From contig JADJYE010000003.1 of assembly GCA_016719945.1 (NCBI GenBank), forward strand, positions 62,001 through 126,000: a DNA stretch of 64,000 nt. Reading direction: 5' to 3'. The notes beneath the pieces are model-generated. The model made no database searches, was not told the DNA's origin, and was given only the letters and a program-made list of their open reading frames with translations. Numbering within the stretch: the first letter of the stretch is position 1; each line of letters starts with the position of its first letter. Positions 24,741 through 33,748 of the stretch are shown here, in pieces. The stretch is from Polyangiaceae bacterium. GTDB lineage: Bacteria > Myxococcota_A > Polyangia > Polyangiales > Polyangiaceae. Made by a program: the position numbers and the translations under genes.

Positions 24741-26996
24741 ATGGCCACGTTCGACGAAGAGGTCGCCGCCACCTCTACCTGGTTCTCGTCTGCGCGCTTC
24801 GCCGACACCAAGCGCCTCCACACCGCGCGCGAGGTCGTCGAGCAACGCGGGACCATCCGCCAGGAGCACGCCGTCGCTCGGGACGCCGCGGCGGCGTTCC
24901 ATGAGCGCCTCCGCGAGCTGTTCTCGCAAGGAAAGTGCATCACCACGTTCGGGCCCTATTCGCCCGGGCAAGCGGTGGCGATGCGGCGCGCCGGCATCGA
25001 GGGCATCTACCTCGGCGGCTGGGCGACGAGCGCCAAGGGCTCCGCCCAGGAAGACCCAGGCCCCGACCTCGCGAGCTACCCGCTGAGCCAGGTGCCGAAC
25101 GAGGCGGCCCCCATCGTTCGCGCGCTGCTCACCGCCGACCGAAACCAGTTCCACGCCCGCGCTCGCATGACCGAAGCGCAGCGCCGCGCCAGCCCAGCCG
25201 TCGACTTCCGCCCGTTCATCATCGCCGACGCCGACACCGGCCACGGCGGCGACGCGCACGTGCGCAACCTCGTGCGCCGCTTCGTCGAGGTCGGCGTGCC
25301 CGGGTACCACATCGAAGATCAGAAGCCCGGCGTGAAGAAATGCGGCCACCAAGGGGGCAAGGTGCTCGTCTCCGAGGACGAGCAGATCAAGCGCCTCAGC
25401 GCGGCCCGCTTCCAGCTCGACATCATGCAGGTGCCCGGCATCGTCGTCGCGCGCACCGACGCCGAGTCGGCCACCCTGCTCGACGGCCGCCTCGACGAGC
25501 GCGACCAGCCGTTCATCCTCGGCGCGTGTGAGCTCAACGTCCCGACCTTCAAGGCCGCGTTCCTGGCGCTCCTGCGCACGCTCCACCGGCGAGGCATCGA
25601 GGAGCTGACCGGGTACCAGCTGTACGCGACCGGAGAGGGCGAGGTCCTGGCCGCGGAGCGCTGGCTCGACGAGGTAGGGCTCACGCCGCTCATCGACCAG
25701 GCGGTGCTCGGCTACGAGCAGCGCGGTCGCAGCGGCGCCGACGCCGCGCTCGATCCCGTGTTCGATCGGCTCGTCGACGAGTGGCAGGCCCGCGCCGACG
25801 TGAAGACGTACGGCGAGGCCGTCGCCGACGAGATGCGCTTCTTGCTGAGCGAGGGCGTGCAGGTCCCGATGACCGAGGCCGAGTGGCTCGCGTTCGCGCG
25901 CCGCGCCTCGTTCTTCGAGATCCGCGAGCGCGCCAAGGAGATGGGGGTCGACGTGCAATGGGACTGCGAGCACGCCAAGACGCCCGACGGGTACTACCAG
26001 GTCCGAGGCGGCATCGACTACGCGATCGTCAAGTCTCTGGCGGCGGCTCCCTACGCCGACCTGTTGTGGATGGAGACGAAGACGGCCGACCTCCACGACG
26101 CGAAGCTGTTCGCCGACGCCGTCCACGCCGTCTACCCGCGCGCGATGCTCGCGTACAACCTGTCGCCGTCGTTCAACTGGGACACGACCGGGCTCGGCGA
26201 CGACGAGATGCGGCGCTTCCCCATCGAGCTAGGCAAGCTCGGCTTCGTCTTCAACTTCATCACCTACGGCGGGCACCAGATCGACGGCCTGGCCGGCGAA
26301 GAGTTCGCGAGCGCGCTCCGGGAGGACGGCATGCTGGCCCTCGCGCGGCTCCAGCGGAAGTTCCGGCTGGTCGAGTCGCCCTATCGCACGCCACAGACGC
26401 TTGTCGGAGGCCCTCGCGGCGACGCGGCGCTGATGGCGATCACCGGCCGAACGGCGACGACCAAGGCGATGGGGAAGGGCTCGACCCAGTTCCAGCACAC
26501 GGTGATGACCGAGGTTCCGCCCAAGCTCCTCGACGGCTGGCTCGAGCGCTGGGCTCAACATCACCAGCTCGCTACGCGCCTCACCGCGGGGCTCAAGCCT
26601 CACGGCGCAGGCACCGAGCTGCTCGAGCTCAGCCTGCTGAGCGCCGGCCGCGAGAAGGCTGCGAACGTCATCTTCCACACCATCCAAGATCGCCGCGGTC
26701 GAAAGATCCTCTCGGTCCGCGACCAGAACACGTTCGACGAGACGCTGCGCAAGAAGCGGCTGATGACGCTTTTGCAGCTGTTCTTGATCCATCGCTACAA
26801 GATCGACTCGGTGCACTACCTGACGCCCACCGACGACAACAAGCGGCAGACCGAGAAGATGAAGGCCCGCGGCCTGTTCAGGGCGGTGAACGACGAGGTC
26901 GGCGAGATCATCGTCGCCGACGTCAACAAGGACCTCATCAAGCAGCTCGTCGATCCGGAGCTGCCCGCGCTGGCAGAGCTGATCGCGGCAGAGTAG
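24741..26996 (+). CDS. aceA: Isocitrate lyase, long form
   Basis: Glyoxylate-cycle enzyme splitting isocitrate to glyoxylate and succinate, needed for growth on acetate or fatty acids. The signature KKCGH lies at residues 199-203 (catalytic Cys 201). Other conserved parts are YLGGWATSA near 90, ADADTGHGG near 162 and the LAYNLSPSFNWD block. At 751 residues it is far longer than the 430-530 residue enzymes and carries a large C-terminal extension (to LPALAELIAAE), resembling the long ICL2-type form of mycobacteria. The Shine-Dalgarno (aaggaataagga) lies within the proposed 3' end of the intron. Malate synthase is not adjacent. The stop TAG abuts the opposing gpsA stop directly. Confidence 0.93.
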   Translation: MATFDEEVAATSTWFSSARFADTKRLHTAREVVEQRGTIRQEHAVARDAAAAFHERLRELFSQGKCITTFGPYSPGQAVAMRRAGIEGIYLGGWATSAKGSAQEDPGPDLASYPLSQVPNEAAPIVRALLTADRNQFHARARMTEAQRRASPAVDFRPFIIADADTGHGGDAHVRNLVRRFVEVGVPGYHIEDQKPGVKKCGHQGGKVLVSEDEQIKRLSAARFQLDIMQVPGIVVARTDAESATLLDGRLDERDQPFILGACELNVPTFKAAFLALLRTLHRRGIEELTGYQLYATGEGEVLAAERWLDEVGLTPLIDQAVLGYEQRGRSGADAALDPVFDRLVDEWQARADVKTYGEAVADEMRFLLSEGVQVPMTEAEWLAFARRASFFEIRERAKEMGVDVQWDCEHAKTPDGYYQVRGGIDYAIVKSLAAAPYADLLWMETKTADLHDAKLFADAVHAVYPRAMLAYNLSPSFNWDTTGLGDDEMRRFPIELGKLGFVFNFITYGGHQIDGLAGEEFASALREDGMLALARLQRKFRLVESPYRTPQTLVGGPRGDAALMAITGRTATTKAMGKGSTQFQHTVMTEVPPKLLDGWLERWAQHHQLATRLTAGLKPHGAGTELLELSLLSAGREKAANVIFHTIQDRRGRKILSVRDQNTFDETLRKKRLMTLLQLFLIHRYKIDSVHYLTPTDDNKRQTEKMKARGLFRAVNDEVGEIIVADVNKDLIKQLVDPELPALAELIAAE

Positions 26997-28028
26997 CTAC
27001 GCCAGCCCCTCGTGGTCGAACTCGGCCGTGAGCTCACGACCCATCAGATCCTCGACCGCCTTGGCCACCGGCTTGTCCTCGTACAGGACGCGGTACACCT
27101 CGTGGATGATCGGCAGCTCGAGGCCGAGCTTGAACGTGAGATCGTAGGCGCTCTTCGTCGTCTTGACGCCCTCGGCGACGTGGCCGAGCCCCGCGACGAT
27201 CTCCGCGAGCTTCTTGCCCTTGCCCAGCTCCAGGCCGACCGTGCGGTTGCGCGACAGCTCGCCCGTGCAGGTGAGCACGAGGTCGCCCATACCGGCGAGG
27301 CCTGCGAGGGTGATGGCCTGGCCGCCGCGCGCGAGCGAGAGCTTCACCATCTCCGACAGGCCGCGCGTGATCAACATCGCGCGCGTGTTGTGACCGAAGC
27401 CGAGGCCGTCGGCGGCGCCTGCGGCGATCGCGATCACGTTCTTGATGGCGCCGCCGCACTCCACGCCGGGCACGTCGCGGCTCGCGTAGGTCCGCAGGTG
27501 CGGGGCGTGGAAGCGCTTCATCACGTGGGAGCGCACGGCCTCGTCCTTGGCGGCGATCACGACGCCGGTGGGCAGCTTGGCCGCGAGCTCTTTCGCGAAA
27601 GAGGGGCCAGACAGGAAGGCGAACTGGTGGTGCAGCTCGCCCGGCAGCTCGGCCTCGAGGATCTGGTCGACGAAGGTGAGCGACTCGTTCTCGATGCCCT
27701 TGGTGGCGCTGACGATGGGCGCCTCCCGCGGCACCTTGCGCGCGACGAGCTGCGCGACCTCGCGCGTCGCGTGGCTGGGCGCGACGAACACCACCATGGA
27801 GGCCTGGTGCAGGGCCTCCTCGGGGTCGACGGTGGCCGACAGCGTCTCGGGCAGGCTCGCGCTGGGCAGGTACCGGCCGTTGAGCCGCTGCTCGTTGATC
27901 TGCGCGACGAGGTCCGGGCGACGACAGTACATCGACACGCGCTCACCCTTGTCGGCGAGCACCTTCGCCAGCGCCGTGCCCCACGCGCCCGCGCCCAAGA
28001 CCGCGACCTTCTCTCCTCGTGAGACCAT
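26997..28028 (-). CDS. gpsA: Glycerol-3-phosphate dehydrogenase [NAD(P)+], copy 1
   Basis: Reduces dihydroxyacetone phosphate to sn-glycerol 3-phosphate for phospholipid synthesis. The nucleotide-binding GAGAWGTAL is at residues 12-20. Further motifs are SATKGIENES, LSGPSFAKEL, the catalytic lysine region GGAIKNVIAIAAG and GMGDLVLTCTGELSRN. Length 343 is normal. Its stop directly abuts that of isocitrate lyase (TAG/CTA with no gap). A second gpsA lies at 32747. Confidence 0.95.
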   Translation of the reverse strand: MVSRGEKVAVLGAGAWGTALAKVLADKGERVSMYCRRPDLVAQINEQRLNGRYLPSASLPETLSATVDPEEALHQASMVVFVAPSHATREVAQLVARKVPREAPIVSATKGIENESLTFVDQILEAELPGELHHQFAFLSGPSFAKELAAKLPTGVVIAAKDEAVRSHVMKRFHAPHLRTYASRDVPGVECGGAIKNVIAIAAGAADGLGFGHNTRAMLITRGLSEMVKLSLARGGQAITLAGLAGMGDLVLTCTGELSRNRTVGLELGKGKKLAEIVAGLGHVAEGVKTTKSAYDLTFKLGLELPIIHEVYRVLYEDKPVAKAVEDLMGRELTAEFDHEGLA

Positions 28029-28064
28029 GGCCTGACGGTATCAGAGCGCGCGTCCCCGAGCGAT

Positions 28065-28802
28065 TCAGCACGAGTACGCCGGGCCGAGCGCGCAGACCCC
28101 CGCCTTGCACGCGGGCGCGACCTCGCCGTCCGAGCACGGCTTGAAGTCTCGCCCGCGCAGGTGCGCGGGGCGGGCGACGGGGTGCCTTCGAGGGCTCGGG
28201 TCGACCCAGCAGTCGCGCTCGGTCTTGCAGAGAACGGCATCGAACCAGGAGAACGCGCAACCCTTCGCGGGCGCGTTGCAGTCGCAGCTCGGTCCGACGT
28301 TCACGGGGCGGCTGAACCGGATGTTCTCCGGGACGCCGCCGGTGTCGGCGACACACGTCCCCGCGGCGCGGTCGACGACACACCCGCGAAGCTCACACGC
28401 GCCGCTCGCGATGGGGGCAGTCTTCGGCTTCAGCGTGCACGCCCCCTCGACGCACAGGCACGCGCCGGGGGCGGGCGCGGTCTCCTCGCAGGCGGCCGGC
28501 GGCTGGGGCTCCACGCAGCGAGTCGGGGCGCAGGGGTCATCCCAGCCGCAGTCGTCGTCCGCGCTGCAGGCCACGAAGGACCGATGGTCGCGCCCCAGCT
28601 TCGGCGCAGCAGAGGCCGCGGCGGAGGGGCTGCTCGAGGTCGCGGAGGTCGACGCCGGCGCGGACGCGCTCGCGGAGACGACGCTCGGCGCCTGCCCGAC
28701 CGTCACCGCCATCGTGGGCGCAGGCCGCGGCTCGTCGGCCGCGCCGGCGCAGCCGAGGACGCAGCCAGCGAGCAAGGGGCCCCAGGCAGACGGCAGAGTC
28801 AT
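28065..28802 (-). CDS. Cys-rich lipoprotein
   Basis: Signal peptide with lipobox LAGCVLGCAG, then an Ala/Ser/Pro linker of about 40 residues, then a domain with about 20 cysteines in pairs (CSADDDCGWDDPC, CDCNAPAKGC, CKAGVCALG). A surface or periplasmic location is likely. Its ATG lies eight bases after the SDR stop, so the two form an operon. No known family is recognised, but the layout matches the other Cys-rich lipoproteins in this window. Confidence 0.75.
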   Translation of the reverse strand: MTLPSAWGPLLAGCVLGCAGAADEPRPAPTMAVTVGQAPSVVSASASAPASTSATSSSPSAAASAAPKLGRDHRSFVACSADDDCGWDDPCAPTRCVEPQPPAACEETAPAPGACLCVEGACTLKPKTAPIASGACELRGCVVDRAAGTCVADTGGVPENIRFSRPVNVGPSCDCNAPAKGCAFSWFDAVLCKTERDCWVDPSPRRHPVARPAHLRGRDFKPCSDGEVAPACKAGVCALGPAYSC

Positions 28803-28809
28803 GAGCGCA

Positions 28810-29739
28810 TCATGCCCGATCGAGGCGCTCTACGATCTCCTCGCTGGCCTCCCACAGCCGCTCCGCCAAGCCCTCGTCGCGCGCGTACCGAGAGCTCTTG
28901 GCCAGGTTGCAGTCCGAGAAGTACTCGCCGCTGACGCCCTCGAGCGCGGAGTGCGCGGCGACGTAGCTCTGGGTGGCGGCGCCCTGGGGGATGGACTTCA
29001 GGGCGACCGCCGCGGCGAGCGGCATCGCCGCCCGGACGAAGGGGTTCATGTGGCGGACGAGGTTGGTCGCGATGGCGCCCGGGTGCAGCGCGTTCGCGGT
29101 CTTCTTCGTGCCCTGCAGGCGCCGCGCGAGCGCGCGCGCGAAGAGGATGTTCGCGAGCTTCGACTGGCCGTACGCGCGGCTGGGGGAGTACCCGCTCGAC
29201 CACGTGAGATCGTCGAGGCGGACGCCCCCGGGGGGAGCCCAGCCGTGCGCGGAGCTGGAGACCATGACGACCCGCCCGCCGTCGGCGAGCCGCTCCAACA
29301 GGCGCGTCACGAGCATGAAGTGACCCACGTGGTTGGTCAGAAACTGCAGCTCCTGGCCGTGCTTCAGCGTGAGCTCGGGCAGCATCATGATCCCCGCGTT
29401 GCACAGGATCACGTCGAGCGAGCCGGCCTTGGCCTCGACCTCGTCGACGCACGCGCGGATCGACGTTGGCTCCGACAGCTCGCACGCCACGGGGATCGCG
29501 CTCGGGCCGAGGGCGGCGCAGACCTCTGTCGCCTTGTCCACGCTGCGCGCCGCGCCCACGACGCGCGCGCCGCGCAGCGCGAGCACGCGCGCCGTCTCCT
29601 GTCCGATGCCCGAGTTGACGCCGGTGATGAGCACCGTCTTGCCCGAGAGATCGAGCCCGGCGGTCACCTCCTCGGCCGTCGAAGCGAACCCGAACCCGCT
29701 CGGCCCGCGCTTGCCCTTGATCAGCCCCCAGAGCGACAT
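28810..29739 (-). CDS. Short-chain dehydrogenase/reductase (retinol dehydrogenase-like)
   Basis: Classical SDR: cofactor motif TGVNSGIG at about 40-47, NAGIM near 113, catalytic Ser in VVMVSSSAHG and the YGQSK active-site pair. Length 309 and the N-terminal extension (SLWGLIKGKRGPSGFG) resemble the eukaryote-like retinol dehydrogenase/WWOX-type SDRs common in large bacterial genomes. The substrate is unknown. It is read divergently from the esterase gene, with a palindrome in the spacer, and is followed by the Cys-rich lipoprotein. Confidence 0.88.
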   Translation of the reverse strand: MSLWGLIKGKRGPSGFGFASTAEEVTAGLDLSGKTVLITGVNSGIGQETARVLALRGARVVGAARSVDKATEVCAALGPSAIPVACELSEPTSIRACVDEVEAKAGSLDVILCNAGIMMLPELTLKHGQELQFLTNHVGHFMLVTRLLERLADGGRVVMVSSSAHGWAPPGGVRLDDLTWSSGYSPSRAYGQSKLANILFARALARRLQGTKKTANALHPGAIATNLVRHMNPFVRAAMPLAAAVALKSIPQGAATQSYVAAHSALEGVSGEYFSDCNLAKSSRYARDEGLAERLWEASEEIVERLDRA

Positions 29740-29789
29740 GGCGAGACGTTAGCGTCCCGATGTCGTGTCGCAACATGAAGAATCGTTGT

Positions 29790-29801
29790 CGCATCGATGC
29801 G
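29790..29801. promoter_or_regulatory. 12-base perfect palindrome in a divergent spacer
   Basis: cgcatcgatgcg is fully self-complementary and lies in the 102-base spacer between the divergent SDR and esterase genes. A tataa hexamer-like patch is at 29826. It may be an operator shared by both promoters. Confidence 0.35.
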
Positions 29802-29841
29802 AATGCCGGCGCGCGCGGCCGACGCTATAAGGACCTCCACG

Positions 29842-30813
29842 ATGCGCGCCCACCTCTTTGCGATCCTCCCGCTCGCCCTGCTCGCCTGCTCCGACGACAC
29901 CACCGCGAGCGGAGGCTCCGGCGCCGGAGGTGACCCCGCGGGGGGCGGCGCGGAGGGAGGCGCCGCGCAGGGCGGCGCGGCCGAGGGAGGCGCCGGAGGT
30001 GGCAGCCCCATCACCGGAGACTTCGTCGCCGGCGGCGAGCGCCCCGTGACTGTGCAGGTCCCCGACGGCTACGACCCCGAGGTCCCGGCGCCGCTGATGA
30101 TCCTGCTGCACGGGTACTCGGCGACCGGCGCGATCCAGGAGGCCTATTTCGGGCTCGGGCCGATCGCCAACGAACAGGGTGTCGTGTACGCGAACCCCGA
30201 CGGCACCGTCGACGCGACCGGCGAGAACTTCTGGAACGCCACCGAGGCGTGCTGCGACTTCGGCGGCACCGACGTCGACGACTCGGCCTACCTCTTGGGC
30301 CTGGTCGACGAGATCGCCTCCAAGGTCAACGTCGATCCGAAGCGCGTCTACTTCATCGGGCACTCCAACGGCGGCTTCATGTCCCACCGCATGGCGTGCG
30401 ACCACGCCGGGAGGGTGGCGGCCATCGTGAGCCTCGCCGGGGCGACCTTCATCGACCCGTTCGACTGTGGGGCGAGCGAGCCGGTGAGCGTGCTGCAGAT
30501 CCACGGCGACGCGGACGAGACCATTCTGTACGAGGGCGGCACGACCACGCAGCCGTACCCGAGCGCGGCTGAGACCGTCGCGTTCTGGGCGGGGCGCGCC
30601 GGCTGCGACGGCGAGCCGGTGATCGACCCGGTGACACTCGACCTCGACGGCGACGTCCCCGGAGCGGAGACGACCGTCGCGGACTTCTCGGGCTGCGACG
30701 CCGGTGTCGACGTGTCGCTGTGGACGTTGGTGGGCGGCGCGCATGTCCCCGCGGTCACGCCGGCCTTCAGCGAGGGCGTCGTGGCCTGGCTGCTCGCGCA
30801 CGAGAAGCCGTAG
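29842..30813 (+). CDS. LpqC/PHB depolymerase-type esterase lipoprotein
   Basis: Alpha/beta hydrolase exported as a lipoprotein (lipobox LALLACS, Cys 16) with a Gly/Ala-rich linker. Oxyanion region LMILLHGYSATG; nucleophile Ser 175 in GHSNGG; later acid (DADETILYE region) and histidine in GGAHVPAV. It fits the esterase family that includes polyhydroxybutyrate depolymerases, feruloyl esterases and LpqC. ATG 29842 follows an AAGGA site. An in-frame ATG 45 bases earlier is rejected because it would bury the signal peptide. The substrate is unknown; surface polymer breakdown is likely. Confidence 0.85.
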   Translation: MRAHLFAILPLALLACSDDTTASGGSGAGGDPAGGGAEGGAAQGGAAEGGAGGGSPITGDFVAGGERPVTVQVPDGYDPEVPAPLMILLHGYSATGAIQEAYFGLGPIANEQGVVYANPDGTVDATGENFWNATEACCDFGGTDVDDSAYLLGLVDEIASKVNVDPKRVYFIGHSNGGFMSHRMACDHAGRVAAIVSLAGATFIDPFDCGASEPVSVLQIHGDADETILYEGGTTTQPYPSAAETVAFWAGRAGCDGEPVIDPVTLDLDGDVPGAETTVADFSGCDAGVDVSLWTLVGGAHVPAVTPAFSEGVVAWLLAHEKP

Positions 30814-30826
30814 CGACCGGCCGCTG

Positions 30827-32137
30827 CTACGAAGAGGAGACGACGAGCGCGTCGAGCAGCGCCTTCGCGGCCGCCTTGTCGTCACCCTCGACCGCCAGGA
30901 AGAACGCCCCCGACTGCCGCACGCTCGCGCTCTTCTCGAGGCGCGCCCGCTCGAGCGCGGGGATGGCTTCAGCCCCGGCGCTCGCGGGTGCGAACGTGAT
31001 GGTGAAGGTCTTGCCGCCCTTCTTCACCGTGAAGACGATCGCGCTCTTGCCACCGGCGAGCGGGGCGCTCGACACGTCGGTGCAGCCGGCGTCCCGCAGG
31101 GACTTCTCGACCTCGACGCCCGTCGCCGCCGTGAGCGACTTGCCCCCGATCGTCGGGCCCGAGGCCGTGCCGCCACCCGCGGTCGTTCCGCCGCCGCCGC
31201 CGGTCGCGCCGACTCCGCCTTTCGCGGCGGAGCCACCCGGAGCGAAGGCGATCGGATAGCGGACCTTCACCGTGCCCGACTCCGGCTTCGGGAAGGACAG
31301 GGCGATGAAGGCCTTGGAGACGCACGACTTGACCCCCTCGTTCGGCAGGTCTCCGCCGTGCGATACGCCGCTCACGCTGCCGTCCCCCTGGATCGTGAAG
31401 CTGACCGTCACCTTCCCCTCGAGCTCGGGGTTGTCCCTCAGCCCGTTCTCGTAGCAGAGGCGGAAGCGGCCGAAGTTCTGGCGAACGATGCGCTGGATCA
31501 CCTCGGGCGGCAGCGCGCCGTTCACGCTGGTGGCGCCCATGCGCACGCTCGGGGGCTTCTCACGGTGTGTTCCCCCGAGGCGCCCCGAGCCGCTGCCGAA
31601 CCCCTGACCGGTGCCCGTGCCGGCGCCGTGGCCGATCGTCCCGATGTTGCCGAGGCCGATCCCTTCGCCGTTGCCGCCGCCGCCCGGGCCAGAGCCTCTG
31701 CCCTCGCCGATCCCGGAGAGGCCGAGCCCGCCGGCGCCGAACGCGTCGCCGATCTCGTCGCCCCACATGTTGCTCTTCGGGTCCTTGCCCCAGGGCGCGG
31801 TGGGCGCGTCGGGGTCCCCGCCGGCGCCGCTGTTGAGCAGGCCGATCATGCCGTGCTCCTTCGCGTCCTCCAGCGCTGCTTTGCGGGCGAGGTGCGGGTC
31901 GGGGTTGTCGTTCGGTCCGCGCACCGAGAAGCGGCTCGAGCCCAGCGCGCTCCCCGAGACGACGGCCTCGCTGCGCTCGCCAGAGCTCGAGGTCGCGGGG
32001 CTCGAGGTCGAGAGCTCTTCGGCCTCGGAGCTCGCGCGCCGCGCCTCGGCGGTGGAGTCGGAGGGCGAGGGGTCCTTCGACGCGCACGCCGCGGTGAGGA
32101 CCAGGACGACGCAGAGCGAACCGCGAAGGGAGGCCAT
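30827..32137 (-). CDS. Lipoprotein with AgmX/PglI C-terminal domain
   Basis: Lipobox VLTAACA (Cys 18). A Ser/Ala/Glu linker and a Gly-rich segment (GLGLSGIGEGRGSG and similar) lead to the AgmX/PglI-type C-terminal domain with QRIVRQNFGRFRLCYE, LEGKVTVSFTIQGDGSVSG and FPKPESGTVKVRYPIAF. This TonB-like domain is characteristic of myxobacteria and occurs in gliding-motility proteins. A Thr/Gly linker and a second globular C-terminal part follow. The ATG at 32137 is chosen to begin the signal peptide. It converges with the esterase gene. Confidence 0.82.
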   Translation of the reverse strand: MASLRGSLCVVLVLTAACASKDPSPSDSTAEARRASSEAEELSTSSPATSSSGERSEAVVSGSALGSSRFSVRGPNDNPDPHLARKAALEDAKEHGMIGLLNSGAGGDPDAPTAPWGKDPKSNMWGDEIGDAFGAGGLGLSGIGEGRGSGPGGGGNGEGIGLGNIGTIGHGAGTGTGQGFGSGSGRLGGTHREKPPSVRMGATSVNGALPPEVIQRIVRQNFGRFRLCYENGLRDNPELEGKVTVSFTIQGDGSVSGVSHGGDLPNEGVKSCVSKAFIALSFPKPESGTVKVRYPIAFAPGGSAAKGGVGATGGGGGTTAGGGTASGPTIGGKSLTAATGVEVEKSLRDAGCTDVSSAPLAGGKSAIVFTVKKGGKTFTITFAPASAGAEAIPALERARLEKSASVRQSGAFFLAVEGDDKAAAKALLDALVVSSS

Positions 32138-32283
32138 GGCTGAGCGTCCTTCTACGGGCCGCTGGCCGCAAGCTTCCCCGCGCTGGCGCGTGCCATCTTG
32201 CCAGCAGCCCCCCAGAGGACCCGCCAAGTTGGCAAACGTCATGAGACCTCTCATGTTCTCGCCTGGTGTCGCGTCGAAGGTGC

Positions 32284-32631
32284 ATGACGACGATCACGAA
32301 GAGACGAATGGGTGTTGTCGGTGTGCTGGTGGCCGTGGCGGTGTTCGCGATCGGGGCGACCGCGTACGCCGATGGCAAGGACAAGGGCGGCAAGGAAGGC
32401 TGCGGGAAGCGGGCCGAGGCGCGGTTCGAGAAGTCCGACGCGAACAGCGACGGGTTCCTCACCGAGGCCGAGGTCGGCGACAAGAAGTGGGCGCGCATCA
32501 AGGTGGCCGACGCCAACAACGACGCCAAGGTCTCGCTCGCCGAGATGAAGCAGGCGAAGGCCGACGGCAAGCTCAAGCACAAGGACAAGAAGGGCAAGAA
32601 GGGGAAGAAGAAGGGCAGCGCCGACGCCTGA
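32284..32631 (+). CDS. Secreted EF-hand protein (115 aa)
   Basis: Signal peptide (VVGVLVAVAVFAIGATAYA) followed by two EF-hand calcium loops: D52-x-N54-x-D56-G...E63 and D76-x-N78-x-D80...E87. The C-terminal 30 residues are Lys/Gly-rich. Predicted periplasmic or secreted calcium binder. The second loop has Ala at the position usually Gly, so its affinity may be lower. ATG 32284 follows a GAAGG site. Confidence 0.85.
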   Translation: MTTITKRRMGVVGVLVAVAVFAIGATAYADGKDKGGKEGCGKRAEARFEKSDANSDGFLTEAEVGDKKWARIKVADANNDAKVSLAEMKQAKADGKLKHKDKKGKKGKKKGSADA

Positions 32632-32746
32632 GCCCCCCAGACTCCGCCGGCGCACGCGCTCCTCGCCGCGGCGCCGGCGGCTCGCCCGCTCGGAACCTGC
32701 TCAGCGCCGCCACGGCGCCGCGCTCGCGTGATATCGTCGGCCGTCG

Positions 32747-33748
32747 ATGAGCAACGTCTGCGTCCTCGGGGCCGGCGCGTGGGGCACGGCCCTGGCGAAG
32801 GTCCTGGCCGACAAGGGGAACCCCACGGTGCTGTGGGCGTTCGAACAGGACGTCGCCCAGTCGATCAACGAGACGCACGAGAACAAGCGGTATTTCTCGG
32901 GGCACACGGTCCCCGACAGCGTCCGCGCCACGACCTCGCTCGAAGGCGCCCTGCAAGGCGCGGAGCTGGTCGTCATCGTCGTCCCCACCCACGCGGTGCG
33001 GGAGGTGATGACGAAGGCCAAGCCGTTCATCCCCCCGCAGGCGCTGCTGTGTAGCGCCGCCAAGGGCATCGAGAACGACACGCTCATGCTGATGAGCCAG
33101 GTGCTCGAGGACGTTCTCGGCGCAGACGCGACCCCGCGGCTCACGTACCTCTCGGGCCCGAGCTTCGCGAAGGAGGTCGCGCTCGGCATGCCCACGGCCG
33201 TGGTCGTCGCGGGGCGCGACGACGAGAACACGAAGGCGGTGCAGCGCGCTTTCGCGACCGACAAGCTCCGGGTCTACAGCTCCGACGACGTCATCGGCGT
33301 CGAGATCGGCGGCGCCCTGAAGAACGTGATCGCGATCGCCGCCAGCGCGATCGACGGCCTCGGGTTTGGGCACAACTCGCGCGCGGGCATGATCACGCGC
33401 GGGCTGCACGAGATCGGCCGCCTGGCGATGCGGATGGGAGGCGATCCGATGACGGTCGCGGGCCTCTCGGGGATGGGCGATCTCGTCCTCACGTGCACCG
33501 GCGATCTCTCGCGAAACCGCACCGTCGGCGTGGAGCTCGGCAAGGGCAAGAAGCTCCCCGAGATCCTCGCGGCGCTCGGCGCCGTCGCCGAAGGCGTGAA
33601 GACCGCGAAGAGCGCGTATGACCTGAGCGTGCGCGAGAAGGTCGAGATGCCCATCACGCACGAGGTCTACAAGGTGTTGTACGAGGGCAAGCACCCGCGC
33701 CAGGCGGTCGTCGACATCATGAACCGAGAGCTGAGGAGCGAGCGATGA
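32747..33748 (+). CDS. gpsA: Glycerol-3-phosphate dehydrogenase [NAD(P)+], copy 2
   Basis: Complete second gpsA: GAGAWGTAL at 8-16, SAAKGIENDT, LSGPSFAKEVAL, GGALKNVIAIAAS and GMGDLVLTCTGDLSRN. Length 333. It shares long blocks with copy 1 at 26997 (for example LGKGKKL and the catalytic segment) but differs throughout, so it is an old duplication or an independent acquisition. The stop overlaps the start of the next gene (ATGA), linking it with the Pro-rich membrane protein. Confidence 0.95.
   Translation: MSNVCVLGAGAWGTALAKVLADKGNPTVLWAFEQDVAQSINETHENKRYFSGHTVPDSVRATTSLEGALQGAELVVIVVPTHAVREVMTKAKPFIPPQALLCSAAKGIENDTLMLMSQVLEDVLGADATPRLTYLSGPSFAKEVALGMPTAVVVAGRDDENTKAVQRAFATDKLRVYSSDDVIGVEIGGALKNVIAIAASAIDGLGFGHNSRAGMITRGLHEIGRLAMRMGGDPMTVAGLSGMGDLVLTCTGDLSRNRTVGVELGKGKKLPEILAALGAVAEGVKTAKSAYDLSVREKVEMPITHEVYKVLYEGKHPRQAVVDIMNRELRSER

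Noticed and set aside
32150..32260. Possible sigma54 promoter (tggcacgcgcc on the minus strand) and catgag/ctcatg inverted repeat
   Set aside because: The -12 element does not match (no TTGC at the needed spacing); the six-base repeat alone is weak.
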